Below, in pieces: positions 22,296 through 29,888 of a stretch of DNA of 44,224 nucleotides; position 1 is the stretch's first letter, and the number at the start of each line of letters is the position of its first letter. Location: NCBI GenBank assembly GCA_944387285.1, contig CALXEH010000011.1, forward strand, positions 1 to 44,224, in the 5' to 3' direction. A program made the position numbers and the translations under genes. Under the pieces are notes generated by a model. The model was not told the DNA's origin, ran no database searches, and saw only the letters and a program-made list of their open reading frames with translations. The stretch is from an uncultured Oscillospiraceae bacterium. Its GTDB lineage: Bacteria > Bacillota > Clostridia > Oscillospirales > Oscillospiraceae.

Positions 22296-23474
22296 GTGAA
22301 GAAAACGCTCATACTCCTGCTCGCCGCCATACCGGCGGGCATCGCTGTCGGGGCGCTGGACGCGCTCTTCGGGCGGGTGCTGCTGTATATAGGCGCTGTC
22401 CGGGACGCGCATGTCGTGTGGCTCGTGCCCTTCCTGGGCGTCGCCGGGGCGGCGATGGCCTGGGCGTATAAGCATTACGGCGCGGGCTGTGAGGGCGGCA
22501 TGGGCATGGTGTTCGCGGCGGGCCACGGCGAGCGGAAGGAAATACCCCTGCGCCTGGTGCCATTTGTGATGTGCGCGACCTGGCTCACGCACCTGTTCGG
22601 CGGCAGCGCGGGGCGCGAGGGCGTGGCGGTGCAGCTCGGCGCGGCGGTCTCGCACAGGGCCGGGCGCCGGCTGGGTTTCGAGGACGCGCCGCGGCTCATG
22701 CTGGTGACGGGCATGGCGGCGGGTTTTGCGGGCCTGTTCCGGACGCCATTTGCGGCGACGGCCTTCGCGCTCGAGGTGCTGACGGCGGGCCGGTTCGAGT
22801 ACCGGGCTTTGCTGCCCGCCATGGCCGCCTCGCTGTGCGCGAACACGACCTCGGGCCTCTTGGGCTTGGAGAAATTCACCTTCGCCGTGGCGGAGTTTCC
22901 CGGCTGGGACGCGGCGCTGCTCATAAAGCTCGCGGCCCTGGGCCTCGCCTTCGGACTTGCGGGCGCTGCCTTCACATATCTGCTGAAAAAGTGCAAAAAA
23001 GAGGCGCAGGCGCGGCTGAAGGAGCCTGTGCTGCGCATATTCGTGATGGGCGTTGGACTGTCCGTTCTGCTGCTCGCGCTGTGGAAGGGCCGCTGCTGCG
23101 GCCTGGGCACGAACCTGATAAACGCGGCGCTCGGGGGCGGGACGGTGTACGCCTGGGACTGGGCGCTCAAGCTCGTGCTGACGGCGCTGACGCTCTCGGC
23201 GGGCTATCAGGGCGGCGAGGTGACGCCGCTGTTTTCGATAGGCGCGAGCCTGGGCGCGGCGCTGGCGGGCGTACTGGGCCTGCCTCTCGGCTTCACGGCG
23301 GCGCTGGGCTGCGCGGCGGTGTTCGGCTCGGCGACGAATACGCTCATAGCGCCCGCACTGATAGCGGCGGAGGTCTTCGGCTGGGCCTGCGCGCCGTATG
23401 CGCTCGCGGCCTGTGCCATAGCCTATGCGGTGAACGGCGGCCGCTCCATCTACGCCGGCCAGCGCCGGGCCTGA
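22296..23474 (+). CDS. CLC-type fluoride/proton antiporter
   Basis: A membrane protein of about 392 residues in the CLC family, with ten or more hydrophobic segments. GGMGMVFAA replaces the chloride-selective GSGIP filter, as in the fluoride-exporting CLC-F branch. SAGREGVAVQLGA carries the gating Glu, and YQGGEVTPLFSIGASLGAAL is the late conserved loop. The upstream fluoride riboswitch independently supports fluoride export. The start is the GTG at 22296 (MKKTLILL), eight bases after GAGAGG; GTG 22287 and TTG 22290 are in frame but lie on or next to the binding site. Confidence 0.92.
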   Translation: MKKTLILLLAAIPAGIAVGALDALFGRVLLYIGAVRDAHVVWLVPFLGVAGAAMAWAYKHYGAGCEGGMGMVFAAGHGERKEIPLRLVPFVMCATWLTHLFGGSAGREGVAVQLGAAVSHRAGRRLGFEDAPRLMLVTGMAAGFAGLFRTPFAATAFALEVLTAGRFEYRALLPAMAASLCANTTSGLLGLEKFTFAVAEFPGWDAALLIKLAALGLAFGLAGAAFTYLLKKCKKEAQARLKEPVLRIFVMGVGLSVLLLALWKGRCCGLGTNLINAALGGGTVYAWDWALKLVLTALTLSAGYQGGEVTPLFSIGASLGAALAGVLGLPLGFTAALGCAAVFGSATNTLIAPALIAAEVFGWACAPYALAACAIAYAVNGGRSIYAGQRRA

Positions 23475-23490
23475 GGCGCAGACGAAAAAC

Positions 23491-23524
23491 GCACCGCAGG
23501 GGAGCTCAAACTCCCGTGCGGTGC
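23491..23524 (-). terminator. Terminator overlapping the end of the second PucR-type gene
   Basis: Hairpin GCACCGCAGGGGAG - CTCAAA - CTCCCGTGCGGTGC with one mismatch, followed on the minus strand by GTTTTT. The stop codon of the regulator (23506) lies inside the structure. It separates convergent genes. Confidence 0.8.
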
Positions 23525-24711
23525 ACTGCTATGCCCATGCTGAGGCGCTTTGAGACTTCGGTGTCCTCGAAATCCACGCCCAGCAGGTCGGATATCTTTT
23601 GCAGCCGGTATTTCAGCGTGCTGCGGTCGATGAACATGGAGCTCGCGGCGGGCGAGAGCCAGTTGCCGTAACGCAGATAGGCGTCGAGCGTCGCGAGGTA
23701 TTCGGTGTGGTTGCTCTCGTCGTAGGCTGCGAGGAATTCGATCTCGGTCAGCTGCAGCACCTTTTTGCCCATGCGCTGGACAGCGCCGGAGACGATGAGT
23801 TCCAGGTACAAGCCGGAGGCGGCGGAGACGCCCTTGCGCCCGCGGCCGAGCGCGATCTTGAGCACCTGTTCGGCCTGTTTGCGGTAGCCGCCGCGCTCGT
23901 TGAGGCTGCGGAAGACGTGCGAGACGCCGCAGGTGAGGGCGTTGAGCTCGCAGAAATAGCGCAGCTTGTCGAGGCAGCCGCCGGTGCGGCCCTCGGACAG
24001 GCCGTAGATGAAGGCGTAGAGCGAGCCGCCGTCGCCGAGGCGGTAGGACTGCGGCAGCAGCTTGGCCAGGGCCCGGGACAGGGCGGCGAGCCGCCCCTCG
24101 TCGCCCGGCGGTTCGGGCCGCATGACGGCGAAGATGTAGTCCGGCTCGAGCCCGCCGGAGAGCCCGTCGAACCGAAGCTCGTAGAGGTTGCCGAAGATAC
24201 TGCGGGAGATGTCGCCGCCGCCGAAGATGAGCTCTCGGGCGAGCCCGGCCTCGAGGTAATTGGCCTCGCGCGCCGGGGCCTCGGAGGAGGCGGAGCGGCT
24301 GAAAAACTCGCACAGCTGGCAGAGCCGGCGCAGCAGGGCGAGCGCGGCGTCGGTGCCGAATTCGGCCGGAAGGCTCAGGGAGACGATGTTCTGCGGCTCG
24401 CCGTGCTGCGAGGTCACGCCGCAGACGTGTATGCGCCCGCTGCCGTCGGCGTCGTAGATGATGGACTCGCCGTCGCGCAGGAGCGTGGCGGCCCTTTTGT
24501 CGCCGGTGAGGAAGCCCTCGATGAGCTCTTTCCTGAGCTTGTCCGTGTCCTCACGGTTCGGGCCGCTGTCCGGCACGCTGACCGGGGCCCTGCCGCCCGG
24601 GTCGAAGAGGGATATCCACGCGCCGGCGCGGTCGTGGAGCTCGCTTATGATGCCGCGGATGTCCATGCCGGCGGCGAGGCAGGAGAGGATGAGCGCGTCA
24701 AGATCAGCCAT
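23506..24711 (-). CDS. PucR-family transcriptional regulator (second of tandem pair)
   Basis: A 401-residue regulator. The C-terminal PucR/CdaR HTH_30 domain is clear: YLRYGNWLSPAASSMFIDRSTLKYRLQKISDLLGVDFED (in parts, about 340-385). The N-terminal part has no recognisable PAS or PucR purine domain but includes GAWISLFDPGGRAPVSV, suggesting a small sensory domain. The ATG at 24711 follows GGAGGACAG and overlaps the first regulator by eight bases. It is shorter on similarity than its neighbour but of equal length and layout, so the two look like ancient paralogs. It probably controls the divergent SDR-flavoenzyme operon. Confidence 0.85.
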   Translation of the reverse strand: MADLDALILSCLAAGMDIRGIISELHDRAGAWISLFDPGGRAPVSVPDSGPNREDTDKLRKELIEGFLTGDKRAATLLRDGESIIYDADGSGRIHVCGVTSQHGEPQNIVSLSLPAEFGTDAALALLRRLCQLCEFFSRSASSEAPAREANYLEAGLARELIFGGGDISRSIFGNLYELRFDGLSGGLEPDYIFAVMRPEPPGDEGRLAALSRALAKLLPQSYRLGDGGSLYAFIYGLSEGRTGGCLDKLRYFCELNALTCGVSHVFRSLNERGGYRKQAEQVLKIALGRGRKGVSAASGLYLELIVSGAVQRMGKKVLQLTEIEFLAAYDESNHTEYLATLDAYLRYGNWLSPAASSMFIDRSTLKYRLQKISDLLGVDFEDTEVSKRLSMGIAVHRTGV

Positions 24712-25906
24712 GTCTGTCCTCCCTGAGCAGTTCCGCCAGCTCGTGCATGTCGAGGCCGAGCTGAAGTTCGGGCAGGCTGTCGCCGCCCGAGATGTCCACT
24801 TCCAGCAGGCTCTCGATGCGCTTGATGCGGTTGATGACGGTGTTGCGGTGCAGGCCGAGCTTGTCCGCAACGGCGGCGTGGCGCTTGAAGCAGCCGAGAT
24901 AACAGCGGAGCGTGTTGATGTAGTCGCCGTCGCCGGCGGTGTCCTCCGCGGCGAGCAGCTCTATGCCCTCGTGCCTGACGGCTTCCGGGCCGTAGAACTC
25001 GGCGGCGCAGCACTCGACTATCCTGACGTAGCTCTCGCTGAAGGTGCTGAGCCGGCCGGGCTCGCCGCCGCAGCCGATGGTCAGGGTGAGCATGGCCTGG
25101 GCCCTGCGCTCCGAGATCTCGGACAGCTCGCAAAAGCGGTCGGAGACGCCGCAGCACAGGCCGTAGGTCTCCGCGACGGCGCGGATATCGTCGAGGTCGG
25201 CGTCGCCTGCGATGCCGTATTGCAGCATGTAGAGGTGTTTTTCGGCGTCGCGGCAGCCGAGCCTGCGCTTTGCCGGGGCGCAGAGTATGCCGCGGATGTA
25301 CTCGAGCGTGGACACGCCCGAGCCCTGCGCGGAGAGCATAATGAAGGCGTAGGGCGCGGGGAAGGAGGCGGTGAACTTGGCCGCCTCGCCGGGCTCGAGC
25401 TGGTTTTTGATGAGCAGTTTTTCGACGGTCTCGGCGTCGAGGCCGGAAAAGCTGGTCTCGCGGATGAGCAGGGCGGTGGCTTCTGAGAGCAGGTCGTTGG
25501 CGCGCAGGGCGTCCTCGGTCAGGACGTCCTCTATCATCGTGCCGCAGTAGGCGGCCAGCCTGCCTCCGACCAGGACGGGCCCGCAGGCCTGAGGGTAGCC
25601 GTCGCAGGTGCCGCTGTCAAATAGCAGCGAGCGCCCGTTGACGTACATCATTTCCTGATAAGCCAGGTATTTGTGGCCCAGTATCGTCCGCTCGTCGGCC
25701 CGGCCCTGGTTGACTATCCTGTCCCAGTGCTGATAGTAAAACGGGCGCTTGAAGGCGTAGGCCACCAGCCTGAACGAGGTGTCGAAGCAGATGAGCGGCA
25801 GCTCGATGCAGGCGCTCACCTCGGAATAGAGCTCGTCCAGGGAAGCCCGGCGCAGCACGGCGTCGAGCAGCACGGTATTGAGTCTGTCAAAGTCTATCCT
25901 GCGCAT
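24704..25906 (-). CDS. PucR-family transcriptional regulator (first of tandem pair)
   Basis: A 400-residue regulator with an N-terminal PAS/GAF-like region (LICFDTSFRLVAYAFKRPFYY, about 38-58) and a C-terminal HTH_30 domain (YINTLRCYLGCFKRHAAVADKLGLHRNTVINRIKRIESLLEVD, in parts, about 325-370). CdaR/PucR proteins activate or repress carbon and nitrogen catabolic genes in response to a metabolite. It has a good sigma-A promoter at 25950-25979 and is divergent from the catabolic operon across about 336 gene-free bases. The ligand is unknown. Confidence 0.88.
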   Translation of the reverse strand: MRRIDFDRLNTVLLDAVLRRASLDELYSEVSACIELPLICFDTSFRLVAYAFKRPFYYQHWDRIVNQGRADERTILGHKYLAYQEMMYVNGRSLLFDSGTCDGYPQACGPVLVGGRLAAYCGTMIEDVLTEDALRANDLLSEATALLIRETSFSGLDAETVEKLLIKNQLEPGEAAKFTASFPAPYAFIMLSAQGSGVSTLEYIRGILCAPAKRRLGCRDAEKHLYMLQYGIAGDADLDDIRAVAETYGLCCGVSDRFCELSEISERRAQAMLTLTIGCGGEPGRLSTFSESYVRIVECCAAEFYGPEAVRHEGIELLAAEDTAGDGDYINTLRCYLGCFKRHAAVADKLGLHRNTVINRIKRIESLLEVDISGGDSLPELQLGLDMHELAELLREDRHG

Positions 25907-25949
25907 AACAGCCTTTCCCTATACGTCACGCAATTAACGAAGTCTTTAG

Positions 25950-25979
25950 AATATACTTTAATTTTAACAGCAAAGTCAA
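25950..25979 (-). promoter_or_regulatory. Promoter of the pucR-type pair
   Basis: Minus-strand TTGACT (25979-25974), an 18-base spacer and TATATT (25955-25950), about 44 bases before the first regulator's ATG. Confidence 0.75.
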
Positions 25980-26242
25980 GCGGAAGAAAGTATGGCTTGC
26001 ACAAGCAGCCGTGTGCAAAACGGACAAAGTGCGCCTGCTTCTTTCGCGTTTTTCACATTCCCGAAGCAAATCGCGAAAAAGCCCGGTATTTCGGGTTTTT
26101 TCCGCGCGGCTTGTGCAAAACGGCGGGGACGCCCGGGGCTAATCCCCTGAGCGTACAGTGAGATTTGCCATAGACTATGTTAAAGTATTGCCGAAGTAAG
26201 CAAAACCCTGACAAATCAAAAGATTGAAAGGAAGGCTGAACA
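25980..26242 (+). promoter_or_regulatory. Divergent control region with repeated GCTTGYRCAA motifs
   Basis: The gene-free region holds an inverted repeat GCTTG-CA-CAAGC (25995-26006). TGTGCAAAACGG occurs twice exactly 100 bases apart (26012-26023 and 26112-26123), the second as GCTTGTGCAA. A CCCG/CGGG hairpin between A and T runs (26076-26101) looks like a terminator. No consensus promoter faces the SDR genes, which fits activator dependence. These are likely regulator binding sites. Confidence 0.55.
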
Positions 26243-27028
26243 ATGGATTACAAGCTGAAAGACAAGGTAGTGCTCATAAACGGCTCCACCGGCGGCATCG
26301 GCCAGGCGCTGGCCCGCGCGTTCGCGGCGGAGGGCTGCAAGCTGGCGCTGGCCTCCACGTCGCAGGAGAAGCTCGACGCCTTTGTTCCCACGCTGGACAT
26401 CGCGGCCGAAAACCTGAAGACCTTCGTCGCCGACGTGACGAAGCCGGAGGAGATCAAGGCCTATGTTGACGGCGCGGTGGAGTATTTCGGCCACATCGAC
26501 ATAGTCATCCCGAACGCGGGCTACGAGGGCGAGTACCAGCTCATCCAGGACGCCACCATGGAGAGCTGGATGAAGGTCTACAGCGTCAACGTCTTCGGCG
26601 TCATGTACCTCATGAAGTACGCGGCTCCTTACCTGATAGCGCAGGGCAGCGGCGCGGTCGTGACCATCGCCTCGAACGGCAGCTACACCACTGCGGCGGG
26701 CATGGCGGCCTACTGCTCCTCCAAGCATGCTGTCGCCGGCCTGGCGAAGAGCGTGGCGCTCGAGCTCGGGCCTCACGGCATACACTGCAACTACATCTGC
26801 CCGGGCGGCGTCGAGACCCCGATGATCCACAGGATCGAGAAGGCCACCTTCGGCGACACCAAGACCCACGAGGAGTGCGAGCAGATCTTCGGCGCCGCTT
26901 ATCTGGACAAGCGCTACTGCCGTGCGGACGAGGTCGCGAACCTCGCGCTCTACCTCGCTTCCGACGTCTCGAGCCACATCATGGGCAGCGGCATCCGCAT
27001 GGACGCCGGCATGGACGCCCTGTGCTGA
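26243..27028 (+). CDS. Short-chain dehydrogenase/reductase 1
   Basis: A 261-residue classical SDR, an NAD(P)-dependent oxidoreductase on a hydroxyl/carbonyl. It has the cofactor motif NGSTGGIG (about 14-21), NAG in IVIPNAGYEG (about 88-97), the active-site Ser in VTIASNGS and YCSSK (about 155-159), and CPGGVETPM. The last residues AGMDALC are typical of the family's C-terminal end. GGAAGG precedes the ATG. It is the first gene of a four-gene plus-strand operon with a second SDR, a flavoenzyme and a transporter. The substrate cannot be assigned; a cyclic or hydroxy-acid alcohol is possible. Confidence 0.92.
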   Translation: MDYKLKDKVVLINGSTGGIGQALARAFAAEGCKLALASTSQEKLDAFVPTLDIAAENLKTFVADVTKPEEIKAYVDGAVEYFGHIDIVIPNAGYEGEYQLIQDATMESWMKVYSVNVFGVMYLMKYAAPYLIAQGSGAVVTIASNGSYTTAAGMAAYCSSKHAVAGLAKSVALELGPHGIHCNYICPGGVETPMIHRIEKATFGDTKTHEECEQIFGAAYLDKRYCRADEVANLALYLASDVSSHIMGSGIRMDAGMDALC

Positions 27029-27073
27029 GCAGTATTAACAAACGATAAATTTAAATTTTAGGAGGAAATAAAA

Positions 27074-27829
27074 ATGTTTGATCTTCACGGCAGAGTAGCA
27101 GTAGTCACCGGCGCGTCCGCCGGACTTGGCAGGCAGTTCTCCCTGGCCCTGGCTCGTCAGGGCGCCGATCTCGCCATACTGGCAAGGCGCGAGTGGAAGC
27201 TCAACGAGGTCGCGGAAGAGATCCGCGCCCTGGGCGTGAAGTGCCTCGTCGTCCGCTGCGACGTCAGGCTGCCCGAGGACGTTGCGAACGCCGTCAAGGC
27301 GGTCATGGCCGAGTACGGCAAGGTCGATATCCTCGTGAACAACGCCGGCGGCGGCAAGAGCAAGGCGCTTGAGGACTTCCCCGAGGAAGACTGGATAGAC
27401 ACCGTCAACACCGACGTCTTCGGCGTCATGCGCTGCACCCGCGACTTCGGGCGCGAGATGCTCAAGGCGGGCTACGGACGCATAATCAACATCGCCTCCA
27501 TCCTCGGCCACGGCGGCCTGCCTGAGATCCCCATCAGCGACTACGCCGCCAGCAAGGGCGCCGTCATCAACTTCACCCATCAGATGGCCACCGAGTGGGC
27601 TCAGAAGGGTATCACCGTCAACTGCATCTGCCCGGGCTTCTTCCCGAGCGAGGCCAACAGCCCCGAGGCCATGGCCGCGATGGACTACTTCATCAAGGAC
27701 CGCACACCGATGGGCCGTCCGGGCCGCGAGGGCGAGCTTGACACCACCGTCGTCTACCTGGCTGCCGACGAATCCAGCTACGTGACCGGCAATATCTGCT
27801 GCTGCGACGGCGGCTGGACCGCCATCTGA
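27074..27829 (+). CDS. Short-chain dehydrogenase/reductase 2
   Basis: A 251-residue classical SDR with TGASAGLG (about 13-20), the post-beta2 ARRE segment that often indicates NADPH, NNAGGG (about 90-95), IASILG and YAASK (about 157-161), and CPGFFPSE. It resembles gluconate 5-dehydrogenase-like SDRs more than SDR 1 does, so the two enzymes probably catalyse different steps. AGGAGG precedes the ATG. It lies 45 bases after SDR 1. Confidence 0.92.
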   Translation: MFDLHGRVAVVTGASAGLGRQFSLALARQGADLAILARREWKLNEVAEEIRALGVKCLVVRCDVRLPEDVANAVKAVMAEYGKVDILVNNAGGGKSKALEDFPEEDWIDTVNTDVFGVMRCTRDFGREMLKAGYGRIINIASILGHGGLPEIPISDYAASKGAVINFTHQMATEWAQKGITVNCICPGFFPSEANSPEAMAAMDYFIKDRTPMGRPGREGELDTTVVYLAADESSYVTGNICCCDGGWTAI

Positions 27830-27853
27830 GCCAAAAGGGAGGATATATAAACC

Positions 27854-29809
27854 ATGTCTTGCTGCGATAAGAACTACGATTACAGCCTGCTCTGGCGTCC
27901 CATCGACATCAACAAGTGCCGCATCCGCAACAGGATAAGCATGTCTGGCATGGGCACCTTCACGCCGACCATGGCGGAGCAGTACGAGACCGAATCGGGC
28001 CTGCGCTACTACGAGGAGCGCGCGAAGGGCGGCATCGGCCTCATCCACACGGGCGCGTACTTCATCGACGAGAAGACCGCGCAGGGCGGCCGCACGCTTG
28101 ATTTCTCGAGCGACAAGTCCATCCCGAGCGGCACTGTGCTGACCGAGCGCGTCCACCGCTGGGGCGCGAAGATGTTCGCGCAGCTCAGCTGCGGCACCGG
28201 CCGCAACGGCATGCCCCAGATAGGCGAGCGCGTGCCCATCTCGAGCTCCGAGAACCCCTCTTTCTACAACCCCTCCATGATCTGCCGCCCGCTGACCATC
28301 GAGGAGATCGAAGAGATGATGGAGCACTGGAAGACCGCCGCGCGCAACGCCATGAACATGGGCTTTGACGGCATCCAGATCCACGCCCACGCGGGCTACC
28401 TCATGGACCAGTTCATGAGCGAGATCTGGAACCACCGCAAGGACAAGTACGGCGGCTCCTTCGAGAACCGCTGCCGCTTCACCATCGAGACGGTCGACGC
28501 CATCAGGAGCGTCGTCGGCCCGAACTTCCCGATAACCTACCGCATTTCGCTGGACCACCGCTTCCCGGGCGGCCGCACGCTCGAGGAGAGCATGAAGATA
28601 CTGGACGTGCTGGACAAGAGCGGCATCGACGCCTTCGACATCGACGCGGCCTGCTACGAGACGATGGACTACATCTTCCCGACTCGCTACACGGGCGAGG
28701 CCTGCATGGCCTACGTCTGCGAGGAGGCCCGCAAGCACCTGACGAAGCCCATCATCAACACGGGCAACCACAGCATGGAGAGCGCCGTTGAGCTGCTCAA
28801 GAGCGGCAACGCCGACATCGTGCAGTTCGGCCGCCAGTCGATAGCCGACCCGCAGTTTGCCAACAAGCTGCGCGAGGGCAGGCGCGAGGACGTGCGCCCC
28901 TGCATCGTGTGCAACGAGGAGTGCATAGGCCGCATCTTCGGCCGCCTGACCCAGCTGAGCTGCACGGTGAACCCGTCTGTCGGCTTTGAGAGCTACATGG
29001 AGGTCAAGCCCGTGAGCCAGCCGACGAACGTTGTCGTCATCGGCGGCGGCCCCGGCGGCCTCGAGGCTGCGCGCTGCGCGGCGGAACGCGGCTGCTCCGT
29101 CACCCTGTACGAGAAGGCGGACAAGCTCGGCGGCACCTTCCTCACCATCGCCACGGGCGACTTCAAGTGGAGGATACCGCAGCTCATCAAGTGGTACGAG
29201 GTACAGCTGAAGAAGCTGGGCGTGAAGGTCGTGCTGAACACCGAGATCGGCGCCGACGACCCGCTGCTGAAGTCTGCTGACGCCATCTTCGTCGCCACGG
29301 GCTCCAAGCCCATCCTGCCGCCCATCCCGGGCATCGAGAAGGCAGTGGACGTGGAGCAGGTGCATAAGAACGGCCTGCCTGAGGGCGAGAAAGTCGTCAT
29401 CTGCGGCGGCGGCCTGTCTGCCTGCGACACGGCCATCGAGTACGCCGCGAAGGGCGGCCGCAAGTTCACTATCGTCGAGATGCTGCCGCAGCTCGCCGGC
29501 GACGTCATGGTCGTGAACAAGATAAGCATCGACCGCCTGCTCAATGAGTACGGCGTGGAGCAGCTGGTGAACACGAAGGTCGTGGGCATCACGGACGAGG
29601 GCGTCGAGGTCGAGAACGCCGAGGGCAGGAAGGTACTGCCTGCGGACGTGGTAGTCGGTGCGTTCGGCAGGGCGCGCAGCCTTGAGCTGGCGGACGCCAT
29701 ACAGGACAAATACCCGATGAAGACCACCATCATCGGCGACTGCATGAAGCCTGCGAAGGCCGGCGGCGCCATCCGCGAGGGCTTCTACGCGGCGATGGCT
29801 CTCAAATAA
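27854..29809 (+). CDS. Fe-S flavoenzyme of the old-yellow-enzyme / dienoyl-CoA reductase family
   Basis: A 651-residue ene-reductase-type protein. An N-terminal FMN TIM barrel (about 8-340) has QIHAHAGYLMDQFMS with the active-site His pair. The 4Fe-4S motif C-x2-C-x3-C-x12-C follows at about 350/353/357/370. A FAD-binding motif VVVIGGGPGGLEAAR starts near 392 and an NAD(P) motif VVICGGGLSACDTA near 513. This is the architecture of 2,4-dienoyl-CoA reductase (FadH), 2-enoate reductase, BaiCD/BaiH and daidzein reductase. It would reduce an activated C=C bond of an enoate or enone. Which substrate is used cannot be read from the sequence. AGGGAGG precedes the ATG. Confidence 0.93.
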   Translation: MSCCDKNYDYSLLWRPIDINKCRIRNRISMSGMGTFTPTMAEQYETESGLRYYEERAKGGIGLIHTGAYFIDEKTAQGGRTLDFSSDKSIPSGTVLTERVHRWGAKMFAQLSCGTGRNGMPQIGERVPISSSENPSFYNPSMICRPLTIEEIEEMMEHWKTAARNAMNMGFDGIQIHAHAGYLMDQFMSEIWNHRKDKYGGSFENRCRFTIETVDAIRSVVGPNFPITYRISLDHRFPGGRTLEESMKILDVLDKSGIDAFDIDAACYETMDYIFPTRYTGEACMAYVCEEARKHLTKPIINTGNHSMESAVELLKSGNADIVQFGRQSIADPQFANKLREGRREDVRPCIVCNEECIGRIFGRLTQLSCTVNPSVGFESYMEVKPVSQPTNVVVIGGGPGGLEAARCAAERGCSVTLYEKADKLGGTFLTIATGDFKWRIPQLIKWYEVQLKKLGVKVVLNTEIGADDPLLKSADAIFVATGSKPILPPIPGIEKAVDVEQVHKNGLPEGEKVVICGGGLSACDTAIEYAAKGGRKFTIVEMLPQLAGDVMVVNKISIDRLLNEYGVEQLVNTKVVGITDEGVEVENAEGRKVLPADVVVGAFGRARSLELADAIQDKYPMKTTIIGDCMKPAKAGGAIREGFYAAMALK

Positions 29810-29825
29810 GCAGCTTGTCAAGCCA

Positions 29826-29857
29826 AATACCCCCGCGCGTTCCAGCGCGGGGGTATT
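29826..29857 (+). other. Intercistronic hairpin
   Basis: A perfect 13-base-pair stem AATACCCCCGCGC / GCGCGGGGGTATT with a 6-base loop between the flavoenzyme and transporter genes. It is not followed by a T-run, so it more likely stabilises upstream mRNA or attenuates read-through than terminates. Confidence 0.65.
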
Positions 29858-29888
29858 CTGCAAAGAGAGAATCTAAGGAGGGAAAAAC

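Noticed and set aside
26243..29809. Assignment as a bile-acid 7-dehydroxylation (bai) operon
   Set aside because: BaiB, BaiE, BaiF (family III CoA transferase) and BaiG equivalents are not arranged here, and the CoA transferase is family I. Only architecture-level similarity of the flavoenzyme and SDRs is present.
27035..29863. 942-residue minus-strand open frame across SDR 2 and the flavoenzyme
   Set aside because: The plus-strand genes have full motif sets and ribosome binding sites; this frame has none and is low complexity, a shadow of codon bias.
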